64,000 nt of DNA from Magnetovibrio sp. PR-2 (GCF_036689815.1 NZ_JBAHUR010000005.1:171501-235500), one strand, 5' to 3'. Counted from the first letter of the stretch, positions 26,786 through 36,206 are shown. A program made the numbers and translations. The notes: a model not told the origin generated them from the letters alone.

Positions 26786-28555
26786 TTAAAACACAAAACC
26801 CGTGTTTACAGACGGGGGAGCTTCGGCCACATTGGCTTTGAATTCTTCCGGAACCTTCTCCATCAGTTCCGGCATTTTGGAGCCATAGCGTTCCCAAAGG
26901 CTGCGGGCGATATCTGAGGTTTTGATTTGGTCAACGGCCTGGTTCAAATCCTTTTGAGCCATTTCTTGATTGCCGAGTTTTGCATACGCCATTGAGCGCA
27001 TATAAAGAGCAGGGACGTGGAAATCGTAGTTTCTCAGAACCATGCTGCTGAAATAATCGGCTGCACGTTGATAACGGCCATTGAGCATGTTCCGATTGCC
27101 AAAGAAATTCGTGAAGATATTGACGTCATAAACCAACTCCGTCAGCTCTTGCGCCGAAATCTCTTCCGTGTCGAATTCTCGGGCGGCGTATCCACAACGG
27201 TCCCAGTCGATGTTTTGCGGATCCAATTTTCCCATTTTGACAAAGCCATGAAAGGCTTCGGTTCCAGGAAGGGGGAGGAGTGAAAAGACCTGAATCCAGT
27301 CCACATCAATGGTCTTGATATAGTCGATGGTTTCTTGCATATGTGCGCGGGTTTCACCGGGGAAACCGAACAAGATGTTGGTTTCCACTTTCACATCTTG
27401 TGTGCGTGCGTGAGCAATCAGACTTCGCGCTTTATCCAGGTTGACCTTTTTCTTGACGATGTTTTCTTGAGCGTCTTCGGAACCGGACTCGATCATGATG
27501 CGGATATAATCAAAACCAAGCGAACAAATGGTTTCAATCAAATCATTGTCCATGACACGCACACTCAAACCGCTGGGCATGGTGAAGGAAAGTCCTTCAT
27601 TGACTTTCTCTTCAAGAATTTGCTTCACCAATGCTGTGAATTTAGTTTTTCGTGCGGCCAATAGGTCGTCCCAAAGGATGATGGTTTCAAAACCGCAATC
27701 ATCACGCAGGTAACGTAAGTCTGCGATGATTCGGTCGTTTGATTTCGTGCGGATGCGTCCGCCATGGATCACCATTGATGCGCAATATGTACAACTGAAC
27801 GGGCAGCCGCGCTCCATCATGACGCCAATAGCCCCTTTGGCGCTGGCGTTGGAGAAGTTCCGATATGTCTCTAAATCCATCAGGTCGTAGGCGGGCAACC
27901 CAATTTCATCTAGATCGACCAATGTTTCTCCGAAGACGGCGCTGGTTATGCCCTTCTGTGAATCAGCTTCAACCTTTGCCCGGTCATAGAGCCCCGCAAT
28001 GTCGTCAACACAAAGCCCATCTAAGTTCCCGGTTTTAACGTCATAGGCTCGCTCCACAAACGTTCCGAAAGCCAGTTCAGCTTCGCCGATAAAGACATAA
28101 TCGATGTCCGGCGAATCTTCAAAAGTCTTGGCATGAAAAAAGGTTGGGTGACCGCCTCCAATAACGACTTTGGTGTTGGGCCACTTTGTCTTGATCAGGC
28201 TGCTTAACTTCAACGTAGACATATATGACGATGAAAACAGAACAGATATACCTACAATGTCCGGGACATAATCAATTGTGCCTAGGTGTTTATTGAAGAA
28301 GTCATCCGTAGAGGTTGGTTCCGTGTCGGCGTAGTTGCGTTTGTACAGAAACAACTCTTTAGCAAGGTCCAACATTTCAAACTTGGCGAAGTCGAACTTA
28401 TTGCGGGTGTACGAAGCGAGTTCAATTAAGCCCGTTGGTGTTTCAAACTTCGGCGTCAAGTTTTTGTTGGTATGGCCCAGCAACTGTTCTTGTTCGTACA
28501 ACGGCATGGTGCTGGGGCTGATAAAAAGAATGTTCATGTTATCATGTTCTATCAT
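26786..28555 (-). CDS. B12-binding-type radical SAM protein with C-terminal helical repeats
   Basis: A 589-residue protein. Residues about 1-180 form a cobalamin-binding-like domain (IVGISVLFSSSYMSTLKL, VVIGGGHPTF), though the DxHxxG ligand motif is not seen. The radical SAM motif ERGCPFSCTYCASM lies near residue 250. The last 120 residues look TPR-like. Class B radical SAM enzymes methylate or rearrange unactivated carbons. A second ATG at 28537 is an alternative start. It is the last gene of the minus-strand nonulosonate cluster; 28556-28731 upstream of it holds nothing I recognise. Confidence 0.75.
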   Translation of the reverse strand: MIEHDNMNILFISPSTMPLYEQEQLLGHTNKNLTPKFETPTGLIELASYTRNKFDFAKFEMLDLAKELFLYKRNYADTEPTSTDDFFNKHLGTIDYVPDIVGISVLFSSSYMSTLKLSSLIKTKWPNTKVVIGGGHPTFFHAKTFEDSPDIDYVFIGEAELAFGTFVERAYDVKTGNLDGLCVDDIAGLYDRAKVEADSQKGITSAVFGETLVDLDEIGLPAYDLMDLETYRNFSNASAKGAIGVMMERGCPFSCTYCASMVIHGGRIRTKSNDRIIADLRYLRDDCGFETIILWDDLLAARKTKFTALVKQILEEKVNEGLSFTMPSGLSVRVMDNDLIETICSLGFDYIRIMIESGSEDAQENIVKKKVNLDKARSLIAHARTQDVKVETNILFGFPGETRAHMQETIDYIKTIDVDWIQVFSLLPLPGTEAFHGFVKMGKLDPQNIDWDRCGYAAREFDTEEISAQELTELVYDVNIFTNFFGNRNMLNGRYQRAADYFSSMVLRNYDFHVPALYMRSMAYAKLGNQEMAQKDLNQAVDQIKTSDIARSLWERYGSKMPELMEKVPEEFKANVAEAPPSVNTGFVF

Positions 28556-28731
28556 AACGCTTCGGTCCTTTTTAGGGTCGGCTGTATGGAGTGCACGTTA
28601 GCATTTTGCTGGGCTCGCCAAGATCGATTGCACCTGATTACAGCTTGGTTGGCAAGTCGAATATCTCAGGTTTTGGTCACTTTTTCACGACCTGTTTGGT
28701 CGGGGAAGGGGCAAAGGCGGTTGAGCGCGAT

Positions 28732-29784
28732 CTATCGCTTCACCCTGTCGTAATCACCGTCTCCACGGGTGAAGTAGACGTTTTCTAGGTGCGCGCCTTC
28801 TATGGGAACTTGCAGAGCACCGTTAATCGGCAACAAATCGTCATCATAGTTCAGGGGACGGAATAACCTTGGGATATAGCTCTGCCCGTATTGCGCCGCC
28901 GGGAACATGCCGAAGGGTTCAAGCCGTTGGCCGGCACGCTCAACAGTGCAATAGAAGTCAATGAGAATGACATCGTGCGCTTGAGCATCGGCCACTATGG
29001 CAGACATCACACTAGAGGCCTGGGGGTCATCATCTTCTAGAGTCCATTCGAGAAGCCGTATAACTGCCCCGAAGCCGTGCATGATGTCTTCAACACGCCA
29101 AACCGCGAGCCCCGTCTGCCCTTCGGCAATGCGATAATCGTGGCCGGGGATGTCGACATATCGATGGTTTAAATATTGACCCGTTCGCGCGGCCCAGAAT
29201 TTTACACCCTGAGGCGGGATGAAATAATTCTTGCTGTCATCAAGCCGAGCAGACCGCGTGGTGGGTGACGTTGATTGGGCGGTCTTGAGAAGATTTGCGG
29301 ATTGCGATGCGCGTTTGGAAAACTGCTCGTCGGAGGTTTGTAAGATTGCTTTTGCTTTTTCCGGTTCGAAAACCCCAACCCAACGCGGCATAGATTGGAA
29401 ACAGTACATGCCGAGTTTCTGACAGATCCGAAACGATTCTTTGGTGTTATATAAGTACACCATCGCATCCAGCTCTTGCTTGATCATTGAAGAAACACGC
29501 AAGCCGATGCCGCCTTTTACATCAGAGAACCAACACAAAGAATATCCACCGGCTAATGTGCGGTCCCCACAATGGAGATCGAACGGCTGATAGCCTTGAA
29601 ATGCGACAAGTTTGTCATCCTCGACGCCAATGAAAGCTCTGAACTGCTCTTGCTCGTGATCATAAAACTGCCAATTAAAATAATCTTTGGTCACGATCAA
29701 GGGGTTGTTGGCATAGCGTTTTTTGAAATCTTCAAAGATTAACGTCACGTCATCTTCACGGGCTCGGCGAACCGTTGTTTTCAT
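28732..29784 (-). CDS. GNAT-like acyltransferase
   Basis: A 350-residue protein whose N-terminal 150 residues look like a GNAT fold (VRRAREDDVTLIFEDF start, RAFIGVEDDKLVAFQGYQPF strands, and TKESFRICQKLGMYCF as the C-terminal helix-strand). The second half (about 200-350) is unassigned. It lies next to an acyl-AMP ligase and an acyl carrier protein, so it probably transfers an acyl group to an amino group of the nonulosonate or its precursor. Confidence 0.6.
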   Translation of the reverse strand: MKTTVRRAREDDVTLIFEDFKKRYANNPLIVTKDYFNWQFYDHEQEQFRAFIGVEDDKLVAFQGYQPFDLHCGDRTLAGGYSLCWFSDVKGGIGLRVSSMIKQELDAMVYLYNTKESFRICQKLGMYCFQSMPRWVGVFEPEKAKAILQTSDEQFSKRASQSANLLKTAQSTSPTTRSARLDDSKNYFIPPQGVKFWAARTGQYLNHRYVDIPGHDYRIAEGQTGLAVWRVEDIMHGFGAVIRLLEWTLEDDDPQASSVMSAIVADAQAHDVILIDFYCTVERAGQRLEPFGMFPAAQYGQSYIPRLFRPLNYDDDLLPINGALQVPIEGAHLENVYFTRGDGDYDRVKR

Positions 29785-29856
29785 GAGCTCACCTCATCTT
29801 TAAATCTTAGAGATGAATAAATGAACATGGTTCCAGCAAAGTTGATTTTGTGTCGG

Positions 29857-31371
29857 TTATTGACCATAGAGAAGATACCTCAATGGGTCTGTCCAGCCCT
29901 GGTTCAGGGGGCTATACGTTTCGCGTAAAGTTTTTTTGGAGACTTTCCCGGAACTGGTGAGCGGCAGGCTATCGACGAAGAAATATTTTAAGGGGCGTTG
30001 AAACGGCGCAAGGGTGTCGTTAGCGATTTTTCTCAGTTCTTTTTCCAGGTTCTCTTGGTTTGGCGTCACACAGACGGCAACAATGACTTCACCAAGCAAG
30101 TCATCTACCACACCAATGACCGCGATTTCTTTGAGACGTTCATGGCGCGATAGTGTTTCTTCAATGTCTTTGGGGTAAATGTTAATGCCACCCGAAATGA
30201 TGATGTCTTTTTGCCGAGTGAGATAGGTCAGAAAACCGCTTTCGTCGATAAAGCCAAGGTCCCCTGTTAAAAAATAATTGTCGTGGAAGGATGCAGCGGT
30301 GCGTTCTGGCTGCTGATAATACCCTTCAAACGCAAGCGGAGATCGAACCGCAATTTCCCCGACTTCACCCATGCCGACCGCCATCCTGTCTTGATCCAAT
30401 ATCTTGAGATCGACACCATCACAAAGCGATCCAACAGTCGCAGACTTTGTCCGGGCATCGCGTGGAAACAGGTTGGTTGCGCACGCGACTTCGGACGTGC
30501 CGTAAATTTCATGGAATTGACAGTTTATCGCCTTGTACAGGTCTTCTTTGAATTGTGCATCAATGGGTGCCGAAGAGGTCACGATGGTTTTGAGAGACTT
30601 CAGTTGATCGACATTGTCCATCAAACTGTCTTTCAGCGCGTACAGGTGGGTCGAGACCGCTGTGAAAAACGTGACCTTGTGTTTGGCCACAAGCGCTAAC
30701 CAGTCGCGGGGTGTGAAGCGTTTCATATAGACCAAGGTTGCGCCCATCAACAGGGCGACAAAAACATGGCGCTGGCCGAGAGAATGATAGAACGGCGACG
30801 CACACAGCACCACATCTTCAGACGTCAGTTCATACATGTCCCAGGCTTGTTGGGCGCGTTTCAGCTTCACATCTTGGGAGATGACGATGGGTTTAGGCTG
30901 GCCTGTCGAACCTGAAGAAAAGGTGATCAAAAAATCAGTTTCTGCAGATTTACGCACCAAATTTTGTTGTGTGCCGGTCGAGGCGTCTTCATCACCGGGC
31001 GACACTTCGATGACGCCGGGAAGCTTGTGCTGTGTGCCCAAGTCGGATTGATATGGTTCTCGAAGAACGATGTTCACATCGCATGCCCGCCAAATGGGGC
31101 TGAGCTGATCTGGGTGCATTGACGAATTAGACGGGATGCTGACCCCATCAATTTTCGCCAACCCTAAAGTGGCGGATATGATGTGCAAAGGATGGTCGGT
31201 TAAAATGGCGACGCGGGGGCGAGCGGGTTGGATTTGGCAGAAGTGTTCTGCCCACTTATCCGCCCGGTTTAGGATTTCTGCGTAGGTATAAGTATTCCCC
31301 TCATAGATCAACGCCGTCTTGTCAGCATGGCGTTGGGCCTGAATTTGAAATTGAGAATAAAGGCTGCCCAT
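29857..31371 (-). CDS. AMP-forming acyl-CoA synthetase/ligase (ANL superfamily)
   Basis: A 504-residue adenylating enzyme. It shows the P-loop-like FSSGSTGQPKPIV (near residue 150), EIYGTSEVA, the YFLTGDLGFID hinge Asp, RQKDIIISGGINIYP, and the late catalytic Lys in SSGKVSKKTL. It activates a carboxylic acid as an acyl-AMP and can load it on a carrier protein. The acyl carrier gene sits 4 bases upstream, so the two are a functional pair. The acid is unknown. Confidence 0.85.
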   Translation of the reverse strand: MGSLYSQFQIQAQRHADKTALIYEGNTYTYAEILNRADKWAEHFCQIQPARPRVAILTDHPLHIISATLGLAKIDGVSIPSNSSMHPDQLSPIWRACDVNIVLREPYQSDLGTQHKLPGVIEVSPGDEDASTGTQQNLVRKSAETDFLITFSSGSTGQPKPIVISQDVKLKRAQQAWDMYELTSEDVVLCASPFYHSLGQRHVFVALLMGATLVYMKRFTPRDWLALVAKHKVTFFTAVSTHLYALKDSLMDNVDQLKSLKTIVTSSAPIDAQFKEDLYKAINCQFHEIYGTSEVACATNLFPRDARTKSATVGSLCDGVDLKILDQDRMAVGMGEVGEIAVRSPLAFEGYYQQPERTAASFHDNYFLTGDLGFIDESGFLTYLTRQKDIIISGGINIYPKDIEETLSRHERLKEIAVIGVVDDLLGEVIVAVCVTPNQENLEKELRKIANDTLAPFQRPLKYFFVDSLPLTSSGKVSKKTLRETYSPLNQGWTDPLRYLLYGQ

Positions 31372-31375
31372 AGCG

Positions 31376-31618
31376 TTATTTCATTTTTTCAACCACACAC
31401 TGTGTAAGCGCGCCAACCGTTCTGAGGGCGGGGTCTGCCAATTCGTGGGGTTGAAATTTGATCTCGTACTCAGCCTCGAGCGTCATGATTAAGTTGAGTA
31501 TTGCAAAGGAATCCAACAGGCCGTCTTCGGCGAAATTTGTACTCACGCCGATCTCGCTGATTTCGTGGCTGGCGTTTGCATAAATATATTTGATAATTTC
31601 GGATTGAATGTCGCTCAT
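31376..31618 (-). CDS. acyl carrier protein
   Basis: An 80-residue acidic helical protein. The phosphopantetheine site is Ser in GLLDSFAILNLIMTLE, near residue 37. It would carry the acyl group made by the adjacent ligase to a transferase. Standalone carriers with a dedicated ligase in a nonulosonate cluster are unusual. Confidence 0.85.
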   Translation of the reverse strand: MSDIQSEIIKYIYANASHEISEIGVSTNFAEDGLLDSFAILNLIMTLEAEYEIKFQPHELADPALRTVGALTQCVVEKMK

Positions 31619-31626
31619 GTGTATCT

Positions 31627-32682
31627 CTAGCTGTCAATGACGTCCCAGGTTAGCCGGTCACCCAATTTGAGGTCACGTTTCGCCGTGCGCCCGATGACTT
31701 GATTTTTATATTTGGGATGTAGGCCGTACCCTGGACGGACGGATTTAATGTTGTCTTCGCTAAACGGTTCACCTTGTTGTACGTCGGCGCTTATATAGAG
31801 AGACCGTCGCCCATTTTTGTTTTTTAGGGCTTCAGGGGACAAAGCATAATCAACCTCACCAATCGCGGCTTCGACGCGGCGTATTTCTTGGATGAGTGTT
31901 TTAAACTCCGAAGGGGTAAGGGAGAAAAAACTGTCGACGGTTTCTTCGTTGGTTTCCAGCTTCACATGCTTTTCGATGACGTGGGCGCCCATGGCGACCG
32001 CACCGATCGATATACCAATACCTTCCGAATGATCGGAAAGGCCCGACAGGCAGTGGAACGTGTCTTCCAGGTGTTGAATGGTGCGCAAGTTCACCTCACG
32101 GGGTGGGGTTGGGTAAGCCGTGGTGCACTTCAACAAGATGATGTCTTCACAGCCTGCATTGCGCAAAAACTTCACAGCTTCATCGATGTCGCTTAGGTTC
32201 GCCAATCCGGTGGACACAATGACAGGCTTTCCCGTCTTTGCGACCTTTGTCAGCAATCCCGTGTCGATGATTTCCGGCGATGCGATCTTGTAGGCTTTGC
32301 AGTCGTGGGCTTGCAAGGCGTCAACAGACGTTTCGTCAAAAACCGATCCGAACAACTCCACGCCACGCTGTTGAGCAACCGCAAACAAAGTGGGGAACCA
32401 ATCCCAGGGCGTGTGCGCATAACGGTAGAGATTGTATAAGTTTCCGTAAGATGCCCACGCATTGTCAGGTGCGATGCTAAAATCTTCGTTGTCGCAATTC
32501 AGCGTTATCGTATCGGGTGTGTAGGCTTGTATTTTGATGGCGTCGGCACCCGCATCACATGCAGCGTGAAGCAGCTCTACACAGTTATTCAGATCGCCGC
32601 CATGATTGCCGGACAGTTCCGCAATCATGTATGTCGGGCAATCATGTCCAATGACTTTGTCCCCAATTGTGATGGGTTTCAT
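31627..32682 (-). CDS. pseI: pseudaminic acid synthase (PseI/NeuB family)
   Basis: A 351-residue protein. A NeuB-type TIM barrel begins MIAELSGNHGGDLNNCVELL, with ADAIKIQAYTPDTITL, AYKIASPEI, VIVSTGLANL and LLKCTTAYPTPP. A C-terminal SAF domain (about 290-351) follows. It condenses phosphoenolpyruvate with a diacetamido-trideoxyhexose to form the nine-carbon acid. Motifs such as YTPDT and YAHTPWDW match PseI rather than NeuB. The start at 32682 (MKPITIGDK) is set by an ATGA overlap with the upstream gene; a longer in-frame extension is non-coding in character. Confidence 0.88.
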   Translation of the reverse strand: MKPITIGDKVIGHDCPTYMIAELSGNHGGDLNNCVELLHAACDAGADAIKIQAYTPDTITLNCDNEDFSIAPDNAWASYGNLYNLYRYAHTPWDWFPTLFAVAQQRGVELFGSVFDETSVDALQAHDCKAYKIASPEIIDTGLLTKVAKTGKPVIVSTGLANLSDIDEAVKFLRNAGCEDIILLKCTTAYPTPPREVNLRTIQHLEDTFHCLSGLSDHSEGIGISIGAVAMGAHVIEKHVKLETNEETVDSFFSLTPSEFKTLIQEIRRVEAAIGEVDYALSPEALKNKNGRRSLYISADVQQGEPFSEDNIKSVRPGYGLHPKYKNQVIGRTAKRDLKLGDRLTWDVIDS

Positions 32683-33821
32683 TGCCAGCCCTCCGTCACG
32701 AGGTCCTGCCAAGTTTTGTGCGTATTGGCGTTGCTGGCCGTTTGCAGCAGGCGAAGTCCTTCGTCTGCATGGTCCCAGCCAAACACATAAGGCGACGTGT
32801 GGCTGCCAGAAACGCGCTGTTGTTCGAGGGCATCGGCAATGTCTGCATAGAGATTGGCGAAAGCTTCGACAAATCCAGCCGGATGGCCGGGTTTGAAACG
32901 TTCGCGGATTTCGTCCGGATGCTGACAATTCCCACGGTCATAAGTCGTCCGCGTGGTGTCTTTTTGAAAGATATGCAGACGTTCCGGTTCTTCTTGAAGC
33001 CACTCAGCACTGGCTTGGTCACCGAACAGACGAAGCTTTAAGCCATTGCGATAGCCCAAGGCGGTCTTGCTGACCCATAGGGATGCGCGAAAATCGTTTT
33101 CGTATCGAACCCACAGATAGGCGTCATCGACAATCCCCTCAAATGTACTGTCATGATGGAAATCGGCTTGCACGCTTTGGGGCTTTAACGCTGTTAAGAA
33201 ACTGCACAGCTGATGAAGGTGGACAGCCAAGTCCAGCAAGATTGTTGGAATAGGCCCATCTTTCAAACGCCAGTGTTGCGGGGACATGCGCTCTTCGGGT
33301 TGGACGAAAGCGTCAGAAGGCATTTCGATTTGGATCTGTTTAAGCGTGCCCAAATCTCCATTTTCCACATGTTTTCGCAAGACGCGCAGCAATGGATAGC
33401 CGCTGTAGTTATACGTCATGGCCAAAAACCCCTGATGTCGGTTCAGGGCGTCTTTGATGGTGGCGGATTGTTGAAGATCGGCCGCCATTGCTTTTTCGCA
33501 TATGACAGGCACACCGTTTTCGATTAAGGCGCAGACAATGTCGGCATGGTCCGGGGTTGGCGTCAGCACGGCGACCGCGTCTAGGTTTTCCTTTTCCGCA
33601 GCGATGTATGCGCGCCAATCGCTATAGGTTTTGTCTTTTGAGATTTGCCATTCAAGAGCGGTTGCATTCGATTGGTTTTCGTCATGGCTGAAGCAGCCAG
33701 ATACGACTTTCCAACGGTGGTCGAGCTGGCTGGATACAAAATGGGTGTAACCGACTGCGGAGGTCATTGAGCCACCAATAAAGCCAAGTGATAAAATCTT
33801 TGGGCTATTGGGTGGCGACAT
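32679..33821 (-). CDS. Gfo/Idh/MocA-family oxidoreductase
   Basis: A 380-residue protein. The N-terminal Rossmann part (ILSLGFIGGSMTSAVGY) is followed by the EKAMA catalytic-lysine motif near residue 100 and LDLAVHLHQL in the substrate domain. The start at 33821 (MSPPNSPK) overlaps the PseG-fusion gene by 17 bases; a 21-residue extension to 33884 would overlap further. It is not part of the standard Pse pathway, so it likely gives a modified nonulosonate or precursor. Confidence 0.8.
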   Translation of the reverse strand: MSPPNSPKILSLGFIGGSMTSAVGYTHFVSSQLDHRWKVVSGCFSHDENQSNATALEWQISKDKTYSDWRAYIAAEKENLDAVAVLTPTPDHADIVCALIENGVPVICEKAMAADLQQSATIKDALNRHQGFLAMTYNYSGYPLLRVLRKHVENGDLGTLKQIQIEMPSDAFVQPEERMSPQHWRLKDGPIPTILLDLAVHLHQLCSFLTALKPQSVQADFHHDSTFEGIVDDAYLWVRYENDFRASLWVSKTALGYRNGLKLRLFGDQASAEWLQEEPERLHIFQKDTTRTTYDRGNCQHPDEIRERFKPGHPAGFVEAFANLYADIADALEQQRVSGSHTSPYVFGWDHADEGLRLLQTASNANTHKTWQDLVTEGWQ

Positions 33822-35466
33822 ATCGGGTGTCTCTTTGTTTGATGGATTTATTTTTTGTCGCTTGCTGCAGTTCCACAGGATCACGGGTTAGGAAATAAAA
33901 TTGATCCGTATCAGAGATGTGCAGCACTTCGGATATCAACTTAAATGATGGGTGCGTGTCGTCGATTTCGGTAAACGATAAATAGTCATTGAGTAGCTTC
34001 GTGAATTTGTTGGACCGGTGAATAACGGCGATCCACGGTGCGCTCGGATGGTGTTCGGCACAGTAGTCGAGTTGCCAATTCAGCGCGAGCAGGGGCTCGC
34101 CAAAGTCTGTTTTCTCATCATAAACAAACCACCCACCAATCAAATAAGGCTGGTCTTCATTGACAATAGTGTCGTGCCAGATAAAGAGCGTTGGCTTGTG
34201 CTGTGCTTCCAGAAGGAAGGATTCCCGGGTGCTGTTAAACCACCAAGCATAGTGATGCAAATAGGGGATCGGGTCCGTCTGTACCATGTTTTGCGCATTT
34301 TCTTGTCGGTTTCGGCTGATGAGATATTGGTTGATGTCCCGGTCAGTCACTTTGCGCAGCGTGTGAGTTGGTGACAGGTCAAGATATTCATAAGCTTCGT
34401 TGGTATAGTGAAGTGACGTCGCCGTGCCTTTGTCACCGAGAAGTGTTCCGGCAATGCGCTTGGCGCCCTTGCCGTCGATTTTCACTCTCGGTTCATCACC
34501 AAGCGCACAAACGCGCGTGTAGTGGGATTGTACAGTTCTGATGAAACGAGGCAGATCCGCAAAATCATTTTCAGACCATGCGTTCAAATGGAAATAATGC
34601 CCAAGGTCTTCGAGGTGAGACAGTTCGTTAAACTGGTTGTCGGCGAGCGAAAGCGTGAGGGCTGGGATGTTGTAGGCTCTGAGTTGATAGAGCGTGCTGC
34701 CTGCGGCTCCAATATAAAAATTGGCGTGTTTCAGGTCGGTGGAAATATCCGTTTTACCGATCAAAAGCTCGACATCTTCGTGATCTTGGTAAGCCGAGAG
34801 GAACGCTTCACTGTTTTCCGCCAAGGGCCCGACGACAACGTGCAGCTTGAGCGGCGTGGTATAGGTGTTTTGCGCGGCCAACAGTTGATCGACCATCGCC
34901 TTGACCAAATTGAAGTCACCACCTCCGCCGAGAGAAATGACAATGTCAAAGCTTGAAGATTTGCGGGGGCGGGGGCTGGGTTTATGAACGTCCAACAATA
35001 CGAAAGACGGTCCCACAAGGTGGTCGGCATCTTCGTTCGTGAGCCCATTGTACGAAGCATGGGTGTCTTCGCCACGCCATTTATAGTCAACCAAGCAATC
35101 GCACGCATGGCGGCGTTGGGTGTCATCAATCACGCACAGCTTGTAGGGCTGTGCGCGCATGCGGGCTTCCCAAGTGTCGTCCAACAGGTAGTGATCAACG
35201 ACCAGCCAGTTGCAGTGGTGTTCTATGCAAAGTTGGCGTGTTTTGTCAGCGTCTTCATCTTGGTTCAGAATGGAGGACGGCGCCGCATAGAGAGCGTGAT
35301 AGTCAAAACCTTCCAGAAAGGGGATGATGTTCTCGTCCGCAAAGTCCAAAACGAAAACGCAGGTCGCTCCCTGGCTGGTCAACTCACGGGCAAGTACCAA
35401 GCAGCGCGTCAGATGGCCAAGGCCACTGATCTTTCCAGCATTTGTTCTGAACACGACAGTCTTCAT
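33805..35466 (-). CDS. pseG: PseG-type UDP-sugar hydrolase fused to an extra C-terminal domain
   Basis: A 553-residue protein. Residues 1 to about 340 are PseG-like: RTNAGKISGLGHLTRCLVLA at the N-terminus with the conserved His of the GxGHxxR loop, the glycine-rich IVISLGGGGDFNLV, and IGAAGSTLYQLRAYNIP. PseG removes UDP from the altrose-type precursor. The remaining ~200 residues (after GTATSLHY) form a separate domain, perhaps GNAT-like, that could replace the missing separate PseH acetyltransferase. Usual PseG is near 280-350 residues. The start is set by overlap with pseF. Confidence 0.8.
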   Translation of the reverse strand: MKTVVFRTNAGKISGLGHLTRCLVLARELTSQGATCVFVLDFADENIIPFLEGFDYHALYAAPSSILNQDEDADKTRQLCIEHHCNWLVVDHYLLDDTWEARMRAQPYKLCVIDDTQRRHACDCLVDYKWRGEDTHASYNGLTNEDADHLVGPSFVLLDVHKPSPRPRKSSSFDIVISLGGGGDFNLVKAMVDQLLAAQNTYTTPLKLHVVVGPLAENSEAFLSAYQDHEDVELLIGKTDISTDLKHANFYIGAAGSTLYQLRAYNIPALTLSLADNQFNELSHLEDLGHYFHLNAWSENDFADLPRFIRTVQSHYTRVCALGDEPRVKIDGKGAKRIAGTLLGDKGTATSLHYTNEAYEYLDLSPTHTLRKVTDRDINQYLISRNRQENAQNMVQTDPIPYLHHYAWWFNSTRESFLLEAQHKPTLFIWHDTIVNEDQPYLIGGWFVYDEKTDFGEPLLALNWQLDYCAEHHPSAPWIAVIHRSNKFTKLLNDYLSFTEIDDTHPSFKLISEVLHISDTDQFYFLTRDPVELQQATKNKSIKQRDTRYVATQ

Positions 35467-36206
35467 GCTTGACCGCCTTGCGCGTCTTGCAGCGCTTTGT
35501 ACATCAATTCAGCTCGCACCCAATCGTCAGGTGTATCGATATCTACGGCTTCGTAGTGTGGGATCACGTATGGCAAAGTGCTGGGCCCCCAGGCGGTTTG
35601 ATCCAGGTTTGGCCGGCTATAAGCCGCCCACGAAAACTGTCCTGCATCATGATAAGCCTGTTCCAAGTCTTGGGAGCGACAAGAAAAGTATTCCGGCTGG
35701 AACATATCGGCCGCGCCGTCTTCGGTAATCCGAATGGCGCGTTGTATGGGGAAGGTATACTCCACCACTGAGAAACACTCTGCTTTATCCGGGCGCGCGC
35801 GAAAAATCTCAAAGGATTCGCGCAAGCGTTCCGGTCTCACAAACGGTGCGGTGGCGAACAACATGCAATGAAAATCGAATTCAAACCCAGATTCCTTCAA
35901 CCACTCAAGAGCATGCATCATCGGCTTGCCAACACTTTGGTAGTCATCGGCGAGTTCTGCGGGGCGAAGGAAGGGGGTTTCCGCGCCGTAGTTTACAGCG
36001 ATCTCGGCGATCTCTTGATCGTCCGTCGTGACGATGACACGCTTAAACACGTCGCTTTCCAACGCCGCGCGGATCGAATAGGCGATCATCGGCAAGCCGC
36101 AAAACAACTTGATGTTTTTGCGGGGAATTCGTTTGCTTCCGCCTCGAGCTGGGATAATGCAGACGGTGATGATGCTACCTCGTTCGTTTGGTTCAAGGGC
36201 CTTCAA
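35463..36206 (-). CDS. pseF: pseudaminic acid cytidylyltransferase (PseF) without a canonical start codon
   Basis: A CMP-sugar synthetase with the signature CIIPARGGSKRIPRKNIKLF, VIVTTDDQEIAEIA and the LFATAPFVRPE active-site segment. It activates the nonulosonate with CTP for transfer by Maf. Homologues begin just before the VCIIPARGG strand. Here two ATC codons stand at that place (36173-36168) behind a GAGG ribosome site (plus-strand 36177-36181), with no ATG, GTG or TTG. The only usual start codon in frame is TTG at 36206 without a ribosome site. The true start is therefore uncertain; ATC initiation or start-codon loss is possible. Confidence 0.8.
   Translation of the reverse strand: MKALEPNERGSIITVCIIPARGGSKRIPRKNIKLFCGLPMIAYSIRAALESDVFKRVIVTTDDQEIAEIAVNYGAETPFLRPAELADDYQSVGKPMMHALEWLKESGFEFDFHCMLFATAPFVRPERLRESFEIFRARPDKAECFSVVEYTFPIQRAIRITEDGAADMFQPEYFSCRSQDLEQAYHDAGQFSWAAYSRPNLDQTAWGPSTLPYVIPHYEAVDIDTPDDWVRAELMYKALQDAQGGQA

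Noticed and set aside
32683-32928. 82-residue N-terminal extension of PseI
   Set aside because: The extension is Arg/Cys/Ser-rich and overlaps the Gfo/Idh gene; the ATG at 32682 matches the family start and forms an ATGA overlap.
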